Source of the DNA: Methanobacteriota archaeon | GTDB lineage: Archaea > Thermoplasmatota > Thermoplasmata > Methanomassiliicoccales > UBA472 | NCBI GenBank assembly: GCA_021372315.1 | Contig: JAJFUT010000039.1 | Span: 1 to 51,604, forward strand | Length of the DNA stretch: 51,604 nucleotides | Reading direction: 5' to 3' | Shown here: piece after piece, positions 42,077 to 49,612 of the stretch | How positions within the stretch are numbered: the first letter of the stretch is position 1 | Layout of the letters: every line of letters begins with the position of its first letter | The notes under the pieces: generated by a model | The model's input: only the letters and a program-made list of their open reading frames with translations | Databases searched by the model: none | What the model was told of the DNA's origin: nothing | Program-made: the position numbers and the translations under genes

Positions 42077-42111
42077 ATTGTACAATTGGGTTTAAAATAA
42101 CCCTTTAAGGG
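42077..42111 (+). promoter_or_regulatory. Palindrome cluster upstream of the importer promoter
   Basis: Three symmetric elements stand in a row: ATTGTACAAT (42077-42086), GGGTT/AACCC (42088-42103) and CCCTT/AAGGG (42101-42111). They end 6 bases before the TATA box of the importer operon, where an activator or repressor could bind. Confidence 0.45.
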
Positions 42112-42116
42112 GAAAT

Positions 42117-42126
42117 CATTTAATAT
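42117..42126 (+). promoter_or_regulatory. TATA box for the NrtA/SsuA-type importer
   Basis: CATTTAATAT is centred about 36 bases before ATG 42158; GGTG stands 6 bases before the ATG. Confidence 0.5.
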
Positions 42127-42157
42127 CGTCATAATGGTAAATTTTTTTGGTGCTTCA

Positions 42158-43246
42158 ATGAACAGGAGTGTTCTGATAACAATCATCGTGGCAGTGCTTC
42201 TGATAGGGGCAGGCGGAGCCTATGTTCTGCTCTCTTCGGATGATGATGGGGAAAACAAGACATACGACGTTAGGGTCGGATATCTAGCCGGGGACTTGCA
42301 TCAGGTCGCCAGGGTCGTGGCCTCTGATGACGATGTGAATGGAGGGGAGAGCCTCTTCAAGGAGAACGGGTTGAACATATCGACGCCGTTCGCCGCGGGT
42401 TATGCTAACGGCGGATCTGTCATGGACGCTTTCGCTGCCGATGACATCGATATCGGATTCCTTGGTTCCCCTCCTGCCATATTGAAGTCGCTGAACCTTA
42501 AGATCGACATAATCATTGTCGCAATGGTCAACAGTGAGGGATCATCGGTAGTTGTAAAAGATGGCATCGACAACTTTACTGACCTGAAAGGCAAGACGAT
42601 CGCTACACCAGGGGTTTCCTCGATCCAACATCTGTTCCTGCTAGAGCTTGCCGCCGCAAATGGCATGAACGTCAAGCTTGATGGTACCGATGGGGATGAC
42701 GACACAGTATTCTACGTCCAGGTGGCACCGAAGGACATGCAGGCCGCTATGGATACGAACCAAGTCCAGGCGGCAATCGCTTGGGAGCCGTATGGGTCAC
42801 AGATGATCCTTTCGGGAGCGGGAGAACTGCTCCTCTGGTCGGGTGATGTCTGGCCCGACCACCCGTGCTGCGTAATAGCTGTGTCTAGGTCATTCGCGGA
42901 GACCAACCCGGACACGGTCGAGATGTTCCTAAAGGCGTTCATCCAAGCGAACGAAATGATCGATGGGGCCTTCGACGCCGGAAGCGGAGAGACATATGAC
43001 AGGATAATCACCCTGGCAACCGAGTTCTCCGGAACGAACGAGACCGTCGTGCTCAGCTCCATGGAACATATGGACCTAGATTACCAAATTGGTGACAACT
43101 TTGAGACCTACCTCGAAGATTACACTCAGTCCTACATCGACCTTGGATTGATCCCGGGGTCGAAACTGGCCGACAGGGACTATGCGAACGTGACGGAGTA
43201 CGTAGAGGACCTTGTTCAGGTTCAGTACCTCGAGGCAGTGGACTAA
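42158..43246 (+). CDS. NrtA/SsuA/TauA-type substrate-binding protein
   Basis: This 362-residue protein has an uncleaved-type N-terminal membrane helix (SVLITIIVAVLLIGAGGAYVLL) followed by an acidic linker and a NMT1/SsuA-like binding domain: RVGYLAGDLHQVA, DAFAADDIDIGFLGSPPAILK, FTDLKGKTIATPGVSSIQHLFL and AAIAWEPYGSQMIL. There is no Cys lipobox. Substrates of this family include nitrate, sulfonates, taurine and bicarbonate; this one cannot be assigned. Codon use is visibly more A/T-rich than in neighbouring housekeeping genes. It is the first gene of a three-gene importer. Confidence 0.9.
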   Translation: MNRSVLITIIVAVLLIGAGGAYVLLSSDDDGENKTYDVRVGYLAGDLHQVARVVASDDDVNGGESLFKENGLNISTPFAAGYANGGSVMDAFAADDIDIGFLGSPPAILKSLNLKIDIIIVAMVNSEGSSVVVKDGIDNFTDLKGKTIATPGVSSIQHLFLLELAAANGMNVKLDGTDGDDDTVFYVQVAPKDMQAAMDTNQVQAAIAWEPYGSQMILSGAGELLLWSGDVWPDHPCCVIAVSRSFAETNPDTVEMFLKAFIQANEMIDGAFDAGSGETYDRIITLATEFSGTNETVVLSSMEHMDLDYQIGDNFETYLEDYTQSYIDLGLIPGSKLADRDYANVTEYVEDLVQVQYLEAVD

Positions 43247-43254
43247 ATCATTTA

Positions 43255-43290
43255 GGCCGGCTTTGCCGGCCATATGTTTCATTTTTCTTC
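43255..43290 (+). terminator. Strong hairpin terminator inside the importer cluster
   Basis: GGCCGGC (43255-43261) and GCCGGCC (43265-43271) form a perfect 7-bp GC stem with a TTT loop, followed by a T-rich tract with TTTTT. It stands between the binding-protein and permease genes. Confidence 0.6.
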
Positions 43291-43301
43291 CGATAAAATA
43301 T
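43291..43301 (+). promoter_or_regulatory. Possible TATA box for the permease gene
   Basis: CGATAAAATAT follows the terminator hairpin and lies about 38 bases before the GTG at 43335. The inverted repeat ATGTG/CACAT (43306-43319) comes next. Confidence 0.35.
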
Positions 43302-43334
43302 TACTATGTGAGAACACATGACGAGGGTGTGGCC

Positions 43335-44147
43335 GTGAATAAGCTCAACAAATTCCCGAAGATGCTGACCAGGATGAGAGACGGATTCCTGCTCAACATA
43401 GGGTTCGCTGTTTTATCGATAGCCATATTCCTCGTCATCTGGTACGGCCTTTCGATATTTCTGGACACGGCCTATCTCCCGACCCCCGTCGAGGTATGGG
43501 ATGCGCTGGTCGATTCGTTCAACACTCCGGACCCTTCTCTGGGCGTCACCATGTGGGATTCGATCATGGCCAGCCTCAAGAGGTTCGTGATCGGGTTCGT
43601 TCTGGCTCTGGCCATAGCCGTCCCGATAGGTCTTATCATGGGCTTCTCAAAGTTCGCTGGGATGATAGGAAAACCTATAGTTGAGGTGTTCAGACCAATC
43701 CCTCCTATCGCTTGGGTCCCATTCCTTTTCGTCGTGACCGGCATGATCTGGGGCCCGATCCTGGCAATATTCATCGGAGTCCTGTTCCCAGTGCTCTCCA
43801 ACGTCATCTTCGGCGTGAAGAGCGTAGAGCCGCAGCTGATCGATGCCGCAAGAACGCAGGGAGCCTCGAAGAGCGACCTCTTCGCCAAGGTCGTCTTTCC
43901 TTACACCATCCCTTACATGATGACTGGAATAAGGATCGGGCTCGGTATAGGCTGGATGTGCATCGTTGCCGCGGAGATGATCGGGGCCAGGGGCGGCGGT
44001 GTAGGGATATACATTCTTACCCAGGCGAACATCGGCAGATATGATTACATGTTCGCAGGGATGGTCGTCATCGCCGCCTTGGGCCTCCTTACGGTCGAAG
44101 CGGCAAGCTACGTCGAAAGAAGGGTCTCGAAATGGATGGGGGCATGA
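43335..44147 (+). CDS. NrtB/SsuC-type ABC permease
   Basis: This 270-residue permease has about six membrane helices and the family EAA loop ([54 protein letters not shown]). [14 protein letters not shown] and [15 protein letters not shown] are typical of the SsuC/TauC group. GTG 43335 is preferred as start because GGGTG lies 5 bases upstream; longer in-frame readings cross the intergenic hairpin. Its TGA overlaps the ATPase ATG. Confidence 0.9.
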   Translation: MNKLNKFPKMLTRMRDGFLLNIGFAVLSIAIFLVIWYGLSIFLDTAYLPTPVEVWDALVDSFNTPDPSLGVTMWDSIMASLKRFVIGFVLALAIAVPIGLIMGFSKFAGMIGKPIVEVFRPIPPIAWVPFLFVVTGMIWGPILAIFIGVLFPVLSNVIFGVKSVEPQLIDAARTQGASKSDLFAKVVFPYTIPYMMTGIRIGLGIGWMCIVAAEMIGARGGGVGIYILTQANIGRYDYMFAGMVVIAALGLLTVEAASYVERRVSKWMGA

Positions 44148-44911
44148 AAATGATCCTTCAGATCACAAACCTCAGAAAGCAGTTCCCAAAGGAGAACGGT
44201 TCCCTTGTGGCCATCGATGATTTCAATCTTGAGGTCGAAGAAGGGGAGTTCGTCTGCATCCTAGGTCCATCTGGTTGTGGTAAGACGACGCTGCTGCGAA
44301 TGATCGCCGGATTGGACAAGCCTACGTCAGGCAGCATCAAGCTGAAGGGGAAGGAGATCGCCAACACGGGCCCTGACAGGGGAATGGTCTTCCAAGAGTT
44401 CGCCCTTTTCCCTTGGAGGAGCGTGAGGAAGAACATCGAGTTCGGCCTCGAGATCAAGAACATGCCAGCTGCTGAAAGGCATAAGATATCTGACAAGTAC
44501 ATCGAGCTGGTGGGTCTCAAGGGATTCGAGGATTCGCATCCATATGAGCTGTCGGGGGGAATGAAGCAACGCGTTGGCATCGCCAGGGCGCTAGCGAACA
44601 ACCCATCGATCCTTTTGATGGACGAACCGTTCGGCGCTCTGGACGCTCAGACCAGGAACCAGATGCAGAAGGAACTTCTTCGTGTCTGGGAAGAGACTCG
44701 GAAGACCGTTGTTTTCATTACGCATTCGGTCGATGAGGCGGTGTTCCTAGCGGACAGGGTGGTCGTCCTGACCTCGAGGCCAAGCAAGATCAAGGAGATA
44801 TTCAAGATCGAGCATGAACGGCCCCGTGACCGCGCAGACCCTTCGTTCTTGGCACTGAGAAAGAAGATCTTATCGGAACTGGAAAGCGAGGCCAACCAGC
44901 CCTCCAAATGA
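44144..44911 (+). CDS. NrtD/SsuB-type ABC ATPase
   Basis: This 255-residue ATPase has Walker [11 protein letters not shown]-loop [21 protein letters not shown], signature [16 protein letters not shown], Walker [17 protein letters not shown] and switch His in [21 protein letters not shown] after the Q-loop is typical of the nitrate/sulfonate/taurine group. ATG 44144 overlaps the permease stop as ATGA; ATG 44132 and 44150 are alternatives. It ends 7 bases before a convergent regulator gene. Confidence 0.92.
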   Translation: MKMILQITNLRKQFPKENGSLVAIDDFNLEVEEGEFVCILGPSGCGKTTLLRMIAGLDKPTSGSIKLKGKEIANTGPDRGMVFQEFALFPWRSVRKNIEFGLEIKNMPAAERHKISDKYIELVGLKGFEDSHPYELSGGMKQRVGIARALANNPSILLMDEPFGALDAQTRNQMQKELLRVWEETRKTVVFITHSVDEAVFLADRVVVLTSRPSKIKEIFKIEHERPRDRADPSFLALRKKILSELESEANQPSK

Positions 44912-44918
44912 ATTAGGC

Positions 44919-45440
44919 TCAGAACACTTTCTGCGCAGCCTGGTCTATCGCCCTGAGCATGCTGTCCTTCGGTATGACCACCTGGACCGGTATTCTGAGT
45001 ATCTTCTCGATGGTCGGGGCGATTATCGGCGCGCAGACGATCGCCAGGGCGCCGTCGCGCTCGGCCTTCACTGCAGCGATGATCGCCTCTTCCATCGTCG
45101 CGGCTGGGTATTCCTTTACCCTGACCTGCCTGTTGCCCACCTGAACGATCCTCTCCTCGATCTTCACAAGGACGGGCTTGGCCGCGATGATCCCTATGAA
45201 CTCCCCGCCTGGGTATTTGTCGAGCTTCCTGACCGCCTTCATGACCGCCCTGACGGTCCTGAGGTTAGGCTCCCTCTGGTCCTGCAGTATCTTGTAGACC
45301 GTGCTCTGGGACAGCCCTGTCAGGCCGCAGAACTCAGGAACCGATATCTTGAGGTCCTCGTCCAGGATCTTCCTCAACGCATCGGAGAATCCGTCCTCGC
45401 TCCTCAGTATGCCGCTGATCAGCTCGTCGACGAACGTCAT
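44919..45440 (-). CDS. HTH regulator with PrpR_N-like sensor domain
   Basis: This 173-residue protein has a N-terminal XRE-type HTH (LKISVPEFCGLTGLSQSTVYKILQDQREPNLRTVRAVMKAVRKLD, about 30-75). The C-terminal part (EYPAATMEEAIIAAVKAERDGALAIVCAPIIAPTIEKILRIPVQVVIPKDSMLRAIDQAA) has the rhythm of the PrpR N-terminal sensor fold, an alternating strand-helix domain for small ligands; this link is an inference. It starts one base after the trxB stop, so it is co-translated with thioredoxin reductase and could sense a related metabolite or redox signal. Confidence 0.8.
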   Translation of the reverse strand: MTFVDELISGILRSEDGFSDALRKILDEDLKISVPEFCGLTGLSQSTVYKILQDQREPNLRTVRAVMKAVRKLDKYPGGEFIGIIAAKPVLVKIEERIVQVGNRQVRVKEYPAATMEEAIIAAVKAERDGALAIVCAPIIAPTIEKILRIPVQVVIPKDSMLRAIDQAAQKVF

Positions 45441-45441
45441 A

Positions 45442-46332
45442 TCACTCCACCTCCTTCCTGGCGAAGGAGGCCGCGTTCAATCCCGCGACGCACCCCTCGC
45501 CCACGGCCTTGGCCATCTGCCACGGCTGACCGGTGATGTCGCCGCATGCGAAGACACCCTCGGTCTCCGTTCTGCACTCGCGGTCGACCTTGATAGAACC
45601 GGACTCGTCCGCTATGATCCCCAGCTCTATCGCCAGATCGGCCGCGCCCTTGGCGCCGAGCTCGATGAACACGCCATCCACGTCTATGACCTTGCCATCC
45701 TTCAGGACGATGCCCTTGACGACATTCTCGCCCACTATCTTTGCGGGCCATGCGGGGGAGATGATCTCGATGCTCGAGACCTCCACCATCTCCATGAGCT
45801 CCTTCGAGGCTGTGACCGCCTTAGCGACCCAGTATACCTTGTCGGCGTAATCCTTCAGCAGGAGCGCCGCGACAGCGGCGTTGCTTCCGTTGCCTACAAT
45901 CGCGACCTTCTTCTTCTTGAAGAAATGGCAGTCGCAGTTGGCGCAATAGCTCACCCCGAGGCCATAGAATTCCTTCTCACCCTCGACGTTGAGCTTGTTT
46001 CTAGATATGCCAGACGCGATGATGAGCGCCTTGCATGCGAGATCCTTCATCCCGTCGGTCTTGACGATGAAGCCACCCTCGGACATCTCGACGGAAATAA
46101 CTTCCTCCGGGAACAGCTCCGCGCCGTAATGCCGAGCCTGCTTGGCCCCGGTCTCAAGCAGCTTGCTCCCGTCGGAGGTCTCGATCCCCAGATAGTTCTC
46201 TATGTGCGCCTTGGACAGAGCAGATGCCTCGATCTTACCGATCACGGCTACCTTGACCTTCTTCCTCGCAGCGTGTATGGCGGCCTGGAGTCCCGCAACG
46301 CCGCTCCCGATGATGACCACGTCGTAGTTCAT
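45442..46332 (-). CDS. trxB: Thioredoxin reductase-like flavoprotein
   Basis: This 296-residue flavoprotein has the N-terminal FAD motif DVVIIGSGVAGLQAAIHAARKK, the redox pair in YCANCDCHFF (Cys-Ala-Asn-Cys), a second nucleotide motif VAIVGNGSNAAVAALLL and the C-terminal GVFACGDITGQPWQMAKAVGEGCVAG. It should reduce thioredoxin using NAD(P)H or another donor. The pair normally reads CATC/CAVC; Asn before the second Cys is less common. The second motif GNGSNA differs from the usual GGGDSA, so the cofactor may not be NADPH. ATG 46332 gives the standard N-terminus. Confidence 0.9.
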   Translation of the reverse strand: MNYDVVIIGSGVAGLQAAIHAARKKVKVAVIGKIEASALSKAHIENYLGIETSDGSKLLETGAKQARHYGAELFPEEVISVEMSEGGFIVKTDGMKDLACKALIIASGISRNKLNVEGEKEFYGLGVSYCANCDCHFFKKKKVAIVGNGSNAAVAALLLKDYADKVYWVAKAVTASKELMEMVEVSSIEIISPAWPAKIVGENVVKGIVLKDGKVIDVDGVFIELGAKGAADLAIELGIIADESGSIKVDRECRTETEGVFACGDITGQPWQMAKAVGEGCVAGLNAASFARKEVE

Positions 46333-46420
46333 ACGCCCCACGCAGGAAAAATGGGATTGATTACCTTAAAGTGTTTTGCATGATACGAAAAGGAAGGATG
46401 CGATAGGCATCCTAAGAGAT

Positions 46421-46831
46421 TTATAGCATCTTTTCGAAGGCGGCCTTCATCGCTTCCTTCGGTCTGAGGCCTACGATCCTATCGACGAAGTTGCCGTTCT
46501 TGAATATAAGTACGGTGGGGATCGCGGATATGTTGAACCTCAGCGCCACGTTCTCGTTCTCGTCTGTGTTCAGCTTGCCGAAGGCCACCTTATCGGCCAT
46601 CTCGACGGATAGCTCCTCGATCTTTGGGGCCAACGCCCTGCAGGGACCGCACCACGGGGCCCAACAGTCTATGACGACCAGCTTGTCCTGCTTGATGAAC
46701 TTGTCAAAACCTGCATCGGTGATTACCTCGACGTTTCCAGCCATTTTCTTCTCTCCTTTTTTGTTCGAATGTTCGATCAACGCATTTAATTTCCTCGCCC
46801 GGATCGATTCCAACTCGTCGTCCTGTTCCAT
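46421..46831 (-). CDS. trxA: Thioredoxin with N-terminal charged helix
   Basis: This 136-residue protein is a thioredoxin with WAPWCGPCRALAPKIEEL and the cis-Pro in AIPTVLIFKNG. A 29-residue leader segment (MEQDDELESIRARKLNALIEH...) precedes the fold; the motif DELE-IR-RKL is seen at the start of several archaeal thioredoxins. The long start at 46831 leaves a leader of about 33 bases from the TATA box; the short start at residue 30 has a better ribosome site (AAAGGAGAG) and remains possible. It is followed by trxB on the same strand. Confidence 0.92.
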   Translation of the reverse strand: MEQDDELESIRARKLNALIEHSNKKGEKKMAGNVEVITDAGFDKFIKQDKLVVIDCWAPWCGPCRALAPKIEELSVEMADKVAFGKLNTDENENVALRFNISAIPTVLIFKNGNFVDRIVGLRPKEAMKAAFEKML

Positions 46832-46885
46832 CGGAGGTCCCCATTCGGTTGTGCGTTACGATTACAAAATCGTAGCTTGCTCAAC

Positions 46886-46895
46886 CATATAAATA
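46886..46895. promoter_or_regulatory. Near-symmetric TATA element for trxA
   Basis: TATTTATATG on the minus strand is about 60 bases before the trxA ATG. The element is nearly symmetric and could also drive transcription to the right. Confidence 0.5.
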
Positions 46896-47026
46896 TTTTG
46901 CATTCAACCTTCCGCATTGCGGATGGTTCAATGGTCCAGCTGCGCCTTACGGCCCGATCCGAGCCCTCTGTGGTCGGAAGGACCGGCCAAAAGGGGCTTG
47001 GATGTTGTAATGAAATTGGCCACGAA

Positions 47027-47036
47027 GTATTTTAAT
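47027..47036 (+). promoter_or_regulatory. TATA box for the second PRC-barrel gene
   Basis: GTATTTTAAT is centred about 38 bases before ATG 47070; GGTAGGAG directly precedes the ATG. Confidence 0.45.
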
Positions 47037-47069
47037 GATGTTCGGCCATATAGCCGCAGAGGGTAGGAG

Positions 47070-47354
47070 ATGCTAGAGGAAGCCTCTGAATTGATCGGAC
47101 TTGAAGTGTATACACCAGCTGGCGTACACCTGGGTACCGTTAACAATCTTGTCGTTGATATTGAGAACAAAAAGATAGATGGCCTCTTCATCGATGAGAC
47201 CAACCCGCTTCTCGTGGAGGATTCCAAGGCGGTCAACGTTCCATACCGCTGGATCCAGTCCATCGGCGACGTGGTCCTCCTGAAGTACTTCCCGAAGAGG
47301 GTCACATCTGCAAAGAAAGCGGCACCTCCGAAGGCGCCCGCCAAGGCAGAGTAA
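47070..47354 (+). CDS. PRC-barrel domain protein with Ala/Lys/Pro tail
   Basis: This 94-residue protein is a PRC-barrel (ELIGLEVYTPAGVHLGTVNNLVVDIENKKIDGLFID ... VNVPYRWIQSIGDVVLLKYFP) followed by a basic, flexible tail (KRVTSAKKAAPPKAPAKAE) that may contact nucleic acid or a partner. VPYRWIQSIGDVVLL is typical of archaeal stand-alone PRC-barrels, which have been tied to cell division (CdpB family) in haloarchaea. The start is fixed by GGTAGGAG. It is a paralogue of the gene at 35727. Confidence 0.9.
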   Translation: MLEEASELIGLEVYTPAGVHLGTVNNLVVDIENKKIDGLFIDETNPLLVEDSKAVNVPYRWIQSIGDVVLLKYFPKRVTSAKKAAPPKAPAKAE

Positions 47355-47393
47355 ACCTTTTAACTGGCTTTTCAAACCCCGGGAGGGACCGTA

Positions 47394-47885
47394 TTGGACA
47401 AGATCTACGTGGACCCCTCAGCGGTCATAATTGGTGATGTGAGATTATCAGAGGGCGTCAGCATATGGCCGTGCGCTGTCCTGAGAGGGGACATGAACAG
47501 CATAGAGATCGGCGAGGACAGCAACGTGCAGGACACCGCCGTCATCCATGCCAGCCATGATTTTCCAACGGTGATCGGCAGGGGGACGACGATAGGGCAT
47601 GGCGCCGTGATCAACGGAGCCAAGGTAGGCAACGATTGCCTCATCGGTATCAACTCTACGATCCTGGACGGCGCCGTCATAGGCGACGAGTGCATAATCG
47701 GGGCCAACGCGATCGTGACGGCTAAGATGGAGATCCCTCCGAGGTCGGTCGTCATGGGCGTGCCTGGCAAGATCGTGAGGTCTGACGACGAGAGCATACT
47801 CGAGACGTCAAGGCGTTCGTCGTTGAGCTACCAGACCCTTCGGGACGACCACATCAACGGGAGATATAAGCGGCACATCTTTTGA
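47394..47885 (+). CDS. Gamma-carbonic anhydrase family protein
   Basis: This 163-residue protein folds as a left-handed beta-helix of hexapeptide repeats (SVIGD-type units from about residue 10 to 125) with a C-terminal helix. The metal-binding histidines of the gamma-class lie in IHASHDFPTVIGRGTTIGHGAV. Members include active carbonic anhydrases and related acyltransferases (YrdA/PaaY type); activity cannot be told. TTG 47394 is preceded by GGGAGG at 7 bases. The last 32 bases overlap the 3' end of the opposite-strand HD gene. Confidence 0.9.
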   Translation: MDKIYVDPSAVIIGDVRLSEGVSIWPCAVLRGDMNSIEIGEDSNVQDTAVIHASHDFPTVIGRGTTIGHGAVINGAKVGNDCLIGINSTILDGAVIGDECIIGANAIVTAKMEIPPRSVVMGVPGKIVRSDDESILETSRRSSLSYQTLRDDHINGRYKRHIF

Positions 47886-48438
47886 GGGCCTTGGTCCTGA
47901 CCTCTGAATCCTCGAGCAGCAGGTCGATGTCGATGCCGCATCTCGCCGAGAGCTCCTCGTGCATGACCTTCATCCTCGATGCGGTCGTCCGATAGCCTCT
48001 CACCTCGAGGTCTTCGACCGCCTCCTGCAGGGTCATGATGTCGTCATCGCCGACGAGGTTGTCGGAGTGGCAGACGATCTTCTCCTCGAGGGAGGAAGGC
48101 ATATAATCGCCTGGGGGCAGGCCGATAGCGGCTGCCTCGTCCTCTGTGAAACCGGCGGCCACGTGCGTCGATATCACCCTCACGAGCTCCTCGGGAAGAT
48201 TTCTGGACCTGGCGATCGCCACCCCCTCGGAGACGTGCTTGACGCCATGAGTCCTCGACCTTCCGACATCGTGAAGCCACGAACCCGCATTGACGAGCTC
48301 GAGGTTGGCCCCGCATGCCTTCGCCAAGGTCATCGCGACGAAGTTCACTACGCACACATGACGGACGACCTTGTCCGAGCATCCCTCCTGTTTCAGGATC
48401 TCAAGGCATATCTTCTCGTTCGGCAGGGTTGATGACAT
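47854..48438 (-). CDS. HD-domain protein (TIGR00295 type)
   Basis: This 194-residue protein carries an HD phosphohydrolase domain: VRHVCVVNFVAMTLAKACG with the first His, SWLHDVGRSRTHGVKH with the His-Asp pair, STHVAAGFTEDEAAAIGLP and VCHSDNLVGDD with the last Asp. It matches the archaeal TIGR00295 group, of unknown substrate, perhaps a nucleotide. ATG 48438 overlaps the upstream aTrm56 gene by 38 bases in another frame, which points to coupled translation. Its 3' end overlaps the convergent gamma-CA gene. Confidence 0.88.
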   Translation of the reverse strand: MSSTLPNEKICLEILKQEGCSDKVVRHVCVVNFVAMTLAKACGANLELVNAGSWLHDVGRSRTHGVKHVSEGVAIARSRNLPEELVRVISTHVAAGFTEDEAAAIGLPPGDYMPSSLEEKIVCHSDNLVGDDDIMTLQEAVEDLEVRGYRTTASRMKVMHEELSARCGIDIDLLLEDSEVRTKALKRCAAYISR

Positions 48439-48946
48439 TCTTTCCCCTCGCGCATGGAAGGACTTTGATCGTGCCGCCCTCGAACTCCTTCTCGACCCAG
48501 GACCCCTGGGAGAGCCTGTCAAGGAGTATCGCCAGCGCGGCGACCTCTGAATGGGGCTGATTCCCCACGGAGATATTGAAATCTGCGATCTGGTAGAGCT
48601 CGGCCGGCACCTTCTCGGCCCCGACGACGATGAGGAGGTCCTTGTCGAGCGAGACGTTCTTAGCGACGTCGTCCACGGGCATGCCGTACATGGTCAGGTG
48701 GGCTATCCGCCCTCCCTTCGCCTTGAACTCCTTCAGAAAGCTGTGCCAACTGACGCCAGTCCTGATCGTGAAGTCCCCGCCGAAACGGTGGACCACGTCC
48801 ATGACGCTGTCCTCCAGGACCTCGTCCTTGGTCGAGACGATTATGCCCTTGGCACCGAAGGTCCTCGCCGTCAGTGCGACGTGGGTCGTAATTCGCTTGT
48901 CGCGTTCCGGCCTATGCCCCAATCTTAGAATCCAAATCTCAGCCAT
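48401..48946 (-). CDS. trm56: tRNA ribose 2'-O-methyltransferase aTrm56
   Basis: This 181-residue SPOUT-class enzyme methylates the 2'-OH of C56 in tRNA and is specific to archaea. Landmarks are the N-terminal WILRLGHRPERDKRITTHVALTARTFGAKGI, HLTMYGMPVDD, and the knot region LLIVVGAEKVPAELYQIADFNISVGNQPHSEVAALAILLDRL. Length is normal. It is followed by the overlapping HD gene and preceded by a regulator gene. Confidence 0.95.
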   Translation of the reverse strand: MAEIWILRLGHRPERDKRITTHVALTARTFGAKGIIVSTKDEVLEDSVMDVVHRFGGDFTIRTGVSWHSFLKEFKAKGGRIAHLTMYGMPVDDVAKNVSLDKDLLIVVGAEKVPAELYQIADFNISVGNQPHSEVAALAILLDRLSQGSWVEKEFEGGTIKVLPCARGKNVINPAEREDMP

Positions 48947-48961
48947 CGGGATCCCAAAAAA

Positions 48962-49459
48962 TCACTCTTTTAACCGCTCCAGGCGGTGTCCTCTATAGTC
49001 CATCTTTACGGACCTCTTCACCACTGACTTGAGCATGGTGGAGGTCAGGCCCATGCTCTCGGCGACGTCGCCTGCGAACTTGCCCTCCTTCCCGACCTGC
49101 TCAAGGATCTTGTCCTCGATCTCCTGAAAGTCTTCCTCGGGCATCATAGCCACGGACAGGACGTCGCTGATCTCGTAGACGGGCCACTGGGCGTTGATGT
49201 GGAAAGAGTTGTAATACGTGTGGTACGCCTTCTCCGGACGATTGCCGCCGGACGGCTGCCACCTTGTCTCGACCAATTTCATCTTCTCGAAGAACTTCAA
49301 CGCATCTTTACCTTCTGCCCCGTACTTGTCCTCGACCTCCTTGAGCGTCTTCCACTCAATGGTCACCTCCTTGAGGACGTCCCTCTTAACGGGGGTATCA
49401 ACGGCTCTCAGCATTGGAACGAGCTCTGAGGGTTCGTTGATCACTTTTATCTTGTTCAT
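48962..49459 (-). CDS. Predicted archaeal transcriptional regulator
   Basis: This 165-residue protein has two helical DNA-binding-like regions: a first winged-helix part (VKRDVLKEVTIEWKTLKEVEDKYGAEGKDALKFFEKMKLVETRW, about 25-70) and a C-terminal one (EKILEQVGKEGKFAGDVAESMGLTSTMLKSVVKRSVKMDYRGHRLERL). It resembles a conserved archaeal family of predicted ArsR-like regulators (COG3388-like), with no known target. ATG 49459 is 27 bases from a TATA box. aTrm56 follows after 15 bases. Confidence 0.82.
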   Translation of the reverse strand: MNKIKVINEPSELVPMLRAVDTPVKRDVLKEVTIEWKTLKEVEDKYGAEGKDALKFFEKMKLVETRWQPSGGNRPEKAYHTYYNSFHINAQWPVYEISDVLSVAMMPEEDFQEIEDKILEQVGKEGKFAGDVAESMGLTSTMLKSVVKRSVKMDYRGHRLERLKE

Positions 49460-49480
49460 TATTAAGTAAAGGGTTATGAT

Positions 49481-49490
49481 GCATATAAAT
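49481..49490 (-). promoter_or_regulatory. TATA box for the regulator-trm56-HD operon
   Basis: ATTTATATGC on the minus strand is centred 27 bases before ATG 49459, giving a leaderless mRNA. Confidence 0.6.
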
Positions 49491-49612
49491 ATCTAAGTCA
49501 TTACCATTTTACCTGTGGGTTTTTTTGGCACACTGGCTAAACCAATGCCCCAGCGATTACTACGATGCTACCTCGTTTTTGTAGAGCTGTCGAGGCGCTG
49601 TTCCTTCCATTA

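Noticed and set aside
46915-46990. tRNA-like stretch starting near GCGGATGGTTCAATGG
   Set aside because: The beginning resembles an acceptor and D-arm, but no T-arm and no matching 3' acceptor strand follow.
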